A stretch of 37,005 bases of DNA from assembly GCF_017306585.1 (NCBI RefSeq), contig NZ_JAFKIC010000158.1:1-37005 (forward strand), given 5' to 3'. The stretch comes from Mesorhizobium sp. (GTDB lineage: Bacteria > Pseudomonadota > Alphaproteobacteria > Rhizobiales > Rhizobiaceae). The notes beneath the pieces are model-generated. The model was not told where the DNA came from and did not search any database. It saw only the letters and a list, made by a program, of their open reading frames with translations. Position 1 is the first letter of the stretch. Each line of letters opens with the position of its first letter. This document shows positions 32,615 to 37,005 of the stretch, piece after piece. Both the position numbers and the translations under genes were made by a program.

Positions 32615-33325
32615 CTATCCCACCCCGCCAAACACCATACGCAAAAACTCGCTCAGCCAGCGCCTCAGATGCATGTCCCAGATCAGCCGGCCGCCGAGAT
32701 GGTCGCGGCCGGGCTGCGCGCCCGGCAGGTCGAAGCGGTGCGCGCCGCGCACCACCCAGCGGTGCATCATCACCATGGTGAGTTCGCCGTGGAACTGGAT
32801 GCCCCAGGCATTGTCGCCATAGCGGAAGGCCTGGTTGGGATAGGTTTCGGACGTCGCCAGCAGCGTAGCATCGCTGGGCAGCGAAAAACCCTCGCGATGG
32901 AACTGGTAGACCATTTCGGGCCAGTGCATCAGCTTGCGGCCCGCCTCGGTCGCCTTCAGCGGATACCAGCCGATCTCGACCAGCCCTTCGCCGTGACCCT
33001 CGACCTTGCCGCCGAGATGATTGACCAGCATCTGCGCGCCCAGGCAGATGCCGAGCAGCGGCCGGTTTTCCCTGAGCGGAATTTTCAGCCAATCAGTCTC
33101 GCGGCGGACGAACTCGTCCTCGTCATTGGCGCTCATCGGCCCGCCGAACACCACCGTGCCGGCATGGCCGTCCAGCGTTTCGGGCAAGGCATCACCGAGC
33201 GGCGGGCGCCGTATGTCGAGCTCGAAGCCCTCTTCGAGCAGCATGTGGCCGACACGTCCGGGGCTCGAATTCTCCTGATGCAGCACGATCAGGATTTTGG
33301 GCTTCGAACTCGTTGCGCGCGGCAT
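32615..33325 (-). CDS. Class I glutamine amidotransferase-like protein
   Basis: This 236-residue protein has the class I (triad) glutamine amidotransferase fold, which frees ammonia from glutamine. The nucleophile is Cys94 in GICLGAQML, and the partners are His179 and Glu181 in GIQFHGE, where the usual HPE is HGE. FGGPMSANDE gives the oxyanion region. It is a free-standing domain of the GMP-synthase-like type; no synthetase domain follows, so its acceptor is unknown. It might act as a gamma-glutamyl peptide hydrolase, as some relatives do. It follows the TerB-like gene by 33 bases and is the last gene of the mic60-hemY run. Confidence 0.82.
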   Translation of the reverse strand: MPRATSSKPKILIVLHQENSSPGRVGHMLLEEGFELDIRRPPLGDALPETLDGHAGTVVFGGPMSANDEDEFVRRETDWLKIPLRENRPLLGICLGAQMLVNHLGGKVEGHGEGLVEIGWYPLKATEAGRKLMHWPEMVYQFHREGFSLPSDATLLATSETYPNQAFRYGDNAWGIQFHGELTMVMMHRWVVRGAHRFDLPGAQPGRDHLGGRLIWDMHLRRWLSEFLRMVFGGVG

Positions 33326-33342
33326 CGGCAGGCGGGGTCCCG

Positions 33343-33372
33343 TCTATTCGTCGCTTGTCTATTCGTCGCTTG
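33343..33372. repeat. Perfect 15-base tandem duplication over the TerB-like stop codon
   Basis: TCTATTCGTCGCTTG occurs twice back to back (33343-33357 and 33358-33372). The stop codon of the TerB-like gene (33359-33361 on the minus strand) lies in the second copy, so the first is a duplicate of its last codons and stop. It separates the two genes by 15 extra bases and looks recent, since the copies are identical. Confidence 0.9.
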
Positions 33373-33838
33373 AGGTTCCACGGGCGCCCGGGGCTTGCGC
33401 CGCCGCCTTGCGGCGCGCCTCGACCCGGTCGTGACGCTCGACGCCGATCAGTTCGGCCACGCGCCACACCGTATTGTCCTCCAGCTCGTGCAATTCGCCA
33501 TCGGCATAGACGATCTCCCACATCAGGCCGATGAAGGCCTTGCGCCCCTCGGCATCGAGATGCCGCTTGAGCACGCTGGTGAAGGCATAGAGGTCGATCG
33601 CCTCATTGTCGGCGCGCTCGCCGGCCGCGGCCAGCGCCTCGAGTTCGGCGCCGCTGACCGAATAGGTTTGCGCCAGCACCGCCTTGAACCGCTCCCATTC
33701 GACATCCTGCCGCACGCCGTCGGCATTCATCACATGGTAGAGCAACGCCGAGGCCGCGACGCGCGGATCGTCCGTGCTGGCATGCTTGCCGGCGCCGACC
33801 GGCAAATCCCTGAGAAACGACAGTACCCGATCGAACAT
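33359..33838 (-). CDS. TerB-like (tellurite resistance TerB family) protein
   Basis: This 159-residue all-helical protein resembles the TerB family, with two acidic turns that could bind metal: HVMNADGVRQDVEWERF and IVYADGELHELEDN, a DG-x-E pattern in each half. It starts at ATG 33838, preceded by an in-frame TTG. The C terminus ends in SSDE followed by the stop that lies in the 15-base duplication. It sits 37 bases downstream of hemY. The family name comes from tellurite operons, but single copies such as this are widespread in alphaproteobacteria next to hem genes and there is no Ter cluster here, so I would not infer tellurite resistance. Confidence 0.8.
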   Translation of the reverse strand: MFDRVLSFLRDLPVGAGKHASTDDPRVAASALLYHVMNADGVRQDVEWERFKAVLAQTYSVSGAELEALAAAGERADNEAIDLYAFTSVLKRHLDAEGRKAFIGLMWEIVYADGELHELEDNTVWRVAELIGVERHDRVEARRKAAAQAPGARGTSSDE

Positions 33839-33875
33839 CAATTCATTCCCAATTGGCCTGATGACCGGCCGGACA

Positions 33876-35462
33876 TCAAAACAACCGGAACCGGCGCGGC
33901 GACTTTTCCGCCTCGTCGTCCGGATCGACGCCCGGATCGTCGGGCAAACGCGTCAGTTCCTCGGCCGGCTCGACGGCCTCGGCATCGGCAGGCACCTCGG
34001 CGAAGGCGGCGGCCGTGACCGGCGTGACATGGTCCTCGTGGCTCCCGGCCTGCTTGCCGCCTGCTTCGCCGACATGCTCGATGACGTCGACCGGCTTTTC
34101 CGGGACCGGCCTTGCCGGCGCTTCAATGGCCGCGACCGTCACGTCATCGTCGCGGCTGTCGATCAACTGGCCAAGACGTTCCATCGGCGCGCGCCATTCG
34201 AACGCATCGAGCCGTCCGGTGACGGGCGATACCGGCGCCCAGCGCTCCGACGCCACGCCGTCGGCGACCCAGGCCGGATCACGCGGCGCCCGCACCGCCT
34301 TGGACAGGAGCTGCCGCACCTTGCCCTGGTCGCCGGTCTCGGCCTCCTCGATGTCGGCCAGCAGGAGATAGGCGCCCTCGCGGCGGTCCATGCGGATCGC
34401 GGCCTCGGCCTCGCGGCGGGCGGTCGCGAAATCCTGCGCGTCGAGCGCGGCGCGCGCCACCGTCATCGACGATTCGGCGTGGTTCTTCTTCATCTCCTGC
34501 AGCTTCTTGGCCCGGTTGAGCCGGTCGAGCACGGCGTCGCCCGGGCGCGCGTGGGTGTAGAGCTCGGCGATTTCCGGATGCGGCTCCGAGCGCCAGGCCG
34601 TCTCCAGGATCTTCGATCCCTTGCGCACATCGTTCTGCTTGAACAGCGCCGCGGCGGCGGCAACGGCGGCGGGCGCGAAATCCGGCCGCAGCCTGTTGGC
34701 CTCGATGGCCGCTGTCCTTGCGGCGGCGGGATCGCTGTCGGCCAGCGATTGCGCCTTCGCGGTCAGAAGCACCGCCCGGCGGCGGCTGGCGGCGTCGCGT
34801 TCGATCTGCCGTGTCGATTTCTGCGCGTCGACAAGCTTGAGGGCCCCGTCCCAGTCGCCGCGCGCCGTCAATTCCTCCAACGTCGATTCGGCGGCCCAGG
34901 CCAGCTGCGGCGCCATGGTGGCGGCGCGGCCGGCATAGTGACGCGCCGCATTGCGGTCGCCCAGCCGTTCGGCTTCCAGATAAAGCCCGCGCAGTCCGAG
35001 CAGCCGCATTTCGGGGTCGTCCAGCATGCTCTCGAATTTCTGCCGCGCGCCCTCGTGATCGCCTTCGAGCAAGGAGGCCTGCGCCTCCAGAAGGTGGATC
35101 AGCGGCTCCTGGTCGGAGCGGATCAGCTTGGCGGCTTCCTTGGTCTTCTTGCGGGCCAGCGCTCCGTCGCCGGCGCCGGCGGCGATCATGCCGGTTGACA
35201 GCGCCTGGTAGCCACGGTCGCGGCGGCGCACGCGGAAATAGCGCGAGATCGTGTAGGGGCTGTTCCACAGCGACTTGATCAGCCACCACAGGATCATCAC
35301 GGCGGCGACGACGGCAACCACCGCCACCGCGGCCACCATCAGGCTGACCTGGTACTGGTAGCCATTGAAGGTGACGACCATGTCGCCCGGCCGGTCGGCC
35401 AGCCAGGCAAAGCCCAGTCCGAGCGCGAAGACGACGATGAGGAAAGCGAGCAGGCGGATCAT
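33876..35462 (-). CDS. hemY: HemY-like TPR membrane protein
   Basis: This 528-residue protein has two N-terminal membrane helices (about 4-22 and 40-63), then the HemY N-terminal domain (NSPYTISRYFRVRRRDRGYQALSTGMIAAGAGD) and a cytoplasmic tetratricopeptide region to about 420. The C-terminal 100 residues are low-complexity and acidic, ending PRRFRLF. HemY is linked to haem biosynthesis only by operon position; its biochemical role is unresolved. It is not the protoporphyrinogen oxidase HemY of Gram-positive bacteria. It follows the mic60 gene by 10 bases. Confidence 0.87.
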   Translation of the reverse strand: MIRLLAFLIVVFALGLGFAWLADRPGDMVVTFNGYQYQVSLMVAAVAVVAVVAAVMILWWLIKSLWNSPYTISRYFRVRRRDRGYQALSTGMIAAGAGDGALARKKTKEAAKLIRSDQEPLIHLLEAQASLLEGDHEGARQKFESMLDDPEMRLLGLRGLYLEAERLGDRNAARHYAGRAATMAPQLAWAAESTLEELTARGDWDGALKLVDAQKSTRQIERDAASRRRAVLLTAKAQSLADSDPAAARTAAIEANRLRPDFAPAAVAAAAALFKQNDVRKGSKILETAWRSEPHPEIAELYTHARPGDAVLDRLNRAKKLQEMKKNHAESSMTVARAALDAQDFATARREAEAAIRMDRREGAYLLLADIEEAETGDQGKVRQLLSKAVRAPRDPAWVADGVASERWAPVSPVTGRLDAFEWRAPMERLGQLIDSRDDDVTVAAIEAPARPVPEKPVDVIEHVGEAGGKQAGSHEDHVTPVTAAAFAEVPADAEAVEPAEELTRLPDDPGVDPDDEAEKSPRRFRLF

Positions 35463-35472
35463 GGCTTTGCCC

Positions 35473-36942
35473 TCATGCCTTCATCGCGCCGGAGATCAGC
35501 GCGTCGACCTGGGTTTCGACCTCGATGCGCGCCTTCAGTTTGCCGGCAAAGTCGGCCCCGGCGGCCTTCGCGGCCTTGGGCAGCGTATTGTATTCGCTTA
35601 GCGCCTTGGCGTAGTCGCCCTGATTGACCGCCACTTCCATGCGCGCCACGGTTTCCGGCGCCCCGGCGCCCTCGACGGCGCCGATCGGCCGAACCTTGAC
35701 CAGCGATTCGGCGCTCGCCATGAGGTTCTGCAGGAAGCCGGCATTCTGATCGACCGGCGTGGCGGCCGCGACCATGGCGTTGGCCGCGGCATCCATCTGC
35801 GAGGCGATCTCGGTGCGGGTCGGCACGCCCTTTTCGGCATAGGGCCGCAAGGTTGCCAGTTCCGGTGCGTTCGGCGAGATCGCGGCCAGCGTGTCGAGTT
35901 CGGCCGAGAACGGCGCGCCACGGTCGAGCGCCGCTTTCAGCGCCGAAGCAGCGATGGCGAGCGCGATCTTCGGCTGCGACGCCTGCGCGTCGACCTTGCC
36001 GGAAAGCTGCGATACCGACTGTTCCAGCGCCGCGAGCCGGCCATCCTGCGCCTTGGCAGCCTCGCCGGCCGATTTCACCAGCGCATCGAGACCGGCCAGT
36101 TTTTCATTGAGCGGGCCGAGATCGACCGGCGCCGCGCTGCCGGCCTTGCCAAGGGCAGCGACCTCGGTTTCGATCTGCTTGACCTTGTCGCCAAGCGCGG
36201 CAAGCCCGGCATTGTCGCCGGTGCCACCCTGTTCGACCGTCGACTTCAGCGCCGCGACATCGCTTTTCATCTGGTCGAGCGCCGCCGACAGTCCCTCGAC
36301 CTTGGCCGAGGCGCCGTTGTTGCCGCCGGCTTCCTTGAGGCTGGCGATTTCGCCCCTCAGCGAGGCGATCTCGCCATTGACGCCATCGAGCGACACACCG
36401 GCGCCGGAACCCGGCGCGCCAAGCAGGCCGGCGAATTGCAGGCCGCCGGCTGCGGCCAGCGCGATGACGCCGCCGACGATGCCGGCCGCGATGCCGTTCA
36501 TGCCGCCGCGCTTCGCCTGCGCTGCCATGGGTTCGCTCCTTGCGTCTGTTTTTCCCGAGGCCGCCCTGGTGTCCGCCGCTTTGGCGGTTGCGTCCTCGAA
36601 ATTGTAATCGGAGGGCCTTGCGGGATTCGGCGGCAGGTCCGAACCGGGGTATGGCATTTCAGCGTCGCTGGCCTTGGCGCCAGCCTGCGCGCTCTCTTCC
36701 GTCCGTCCCGGGCCATCGGCATGTTCCCAGGGCTCGAGATCGGTCTGGTCGGCATGCACGGGCTCTTGCGGAACCTCCGGCTGAGAGGCGGTAACCGCTT
36801 CCTCGGTCTTTACCTCGTCGGTCGGGGCCGTTTCCTTGGTGGCGTCCTCGTCGACGATGCGCGAGACGGCGCCGGGCTCGAGATCGATCGTCACCGGCTC
36901 GCGGCGGCTTTTCGAGTGTCGCATCTTCGGCGTCTTGACCAT
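35473..36942 (-). CDS. Alphaproteobacterial mitofilin/Mic60-like inner membrane protein
   Basis: This 489-residue protein (COG4223 type) is the bacterial relative of mitofilin (Mic60), which shapes intracytoplasmic membranes and contact sites in alphaproteobacteria. A disordered acidic N terminus (residues 1-140) is followed by one membrane helix (GIAAGIVGGVIALAAAGGLQ near 148-168), a long coiled coil rich in SLRGEIASLKEA repeats, and a helical C-terminal mitofilin-like region. ATG 36942 has GGAG at 7 bases, so the TTG at 36957 was not used. The mic60-hemY order matches the known alphaproteobacterial arrangement downstream of hemC-hemD; those genes would lie beyond the right edge. Confidence 0.82.
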   Translation of the reverse strand: MVKTPKMRHSKSRREPVTIDLEPGAVSRIVDEDATKETAPTDEVKTEEAVTASQPEVPQEPVHADQTDLEPWEHADGPGRTEESAQAGAKASDAEMPYPGSDLPPNPARPSDYNFEDATAKAADTRAASGKTDARSEPMAAQAKRGGMNGIAAGIVGGVIALAAAGGLQFAGLLGAPGSGAGVSLDGVNGEIASLRGEIASLKEAGGNNGASAKVEGLSAALDQMKSDVAALKSTVEQGGTGDNAGLAALGDKVKQIETEVAALGKAGSAAPVDLGPLNEKLAGLDALVKSAGEAAKAQDGRLAALEQSVSQLSGKVDAQASQPKIALAIAASALKAALDRGAPFSAELDTLAAISPNAPELATLRPYAEKGVPTRTEIASQMDAAANAMVAAATPVDQNAGFLQNLMASAESLVKVRPIGAVEGAGAPETVARMEVAVNQGDYAKALSEYNTLPKAAKAAGADFAGKLKARIEVETQVDALISGAMKA

Positions 36943-37005
36943 GCCTGGGCTCCGCAAAATTCGCTTCGTCTCAACGCCTGGCGGCGCATGATGGTTCTAA
37001 AAAGG

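Noticed and set aside
32449-32781. Small plus-strand gene of 110 codons beside the Panacea operon
   Set aside because: It covers the operon promoter and then the antisense of the amidotransferase; no ribosome site or domain is seen.
33359-33838. Tellurite resistance locus
   Set aside because: A single TerB-like gene without other ter genes, located next to hemY, does not indicate tellurite resistance.
33774-35198. 474-codon plus-strand frame opposite hemY
   Set aside because: No domain; hemY on the other strand has clear membrane helices and TPR-like region.
36943-37005. 3' end of hemD at the right edge
   Set aside because: Known operon order predicts it, but the 63 bases left are too few to choose a frame; a short frame ending in TGA is possible but unsupported.

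Overview
The window reads as chromosome of a high-GC alphaproteobacterium of the Rhizobiales, most likely Mesorhizobium or a close relative. The grounds are the MucR/Ros-type regulator, the mic60-hemY pair, the many solute ABC importers, GC near two thirds in most genes, and Mesorhizobium-like intergenic palindromes (1-109 and 13984-14139). This is inference from gene content; no rRNA, tRNA, CRISPR array, insertion sequence or prophage was seen. No gene-free stretch exceeds 300 bases.

Layout. (A) 121-6225, plus strand: the ATPases and permeases of a branched-chain-amino-acid-type importer run directly into a flavin aromatic hydroxylase and a hydroxyquinol-type intradiol dioxygenase, so this looks like uptake plus ring hydroxylation and cleavage of a phenolic. 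(B) 6412-9376: a Zur-box-like site followed by znuA-znuC-znuB-zur with overlapping genes. (C) 9382-13950: a bifunctional enoyl-CoA hydratase/3-hydroxyacyl-CoA dehydrogenase, a DHA2-type efflux pump, and a divergent TetR gene with two operator-like repeats. (D) 14165-19830, minus strand: a tautomerase, an SMP-30 lactonase, and a complete ribose-type ABC importer, behind a TTGT-N3-ACAA operator. (E) 19981-21980: a GAF histidine kinase and its LuxR-type response regulator. (F) 22204-27814: GH15 glucoamylase, short 6-phosphogluconate dehydrogenase, glucose-6-phosphate dehydrogenase and a polyphosphate-glucokinase-like ROK kinase, a compact route from intracellular alpha-glucan to pentose phosphate and reducing power. 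(G) 28030-31109: MucR-type regulator, an aminotransferase and an MFS exporter. (H) 31155-32455: an AT-rich island with a Panacea (DUF4065, SocA-like) gene, an unrecognised partner gene and a palindrome inside the promoter, resembling a toxin-antitoxin operon. (I) 32615-36942, minus strand: mic60, hemY, a TerB-like gene and a class I glutamine amidotransferase.

The best candidates for something new are H, where the partner protein is unrecognised, and F, where a polyphosphate-dependent kinase sits with a cytoplasmic glucoamylase and the oxidative pentose phosphate enzymes. Next is D, a lactonase/tautomerase/importer operon of unknown substrate whose ATPase carries an in-frame duplication of 17 codons at its N terminus. 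All assignments come from reading motifs and context; no database search or structure prediction was run.
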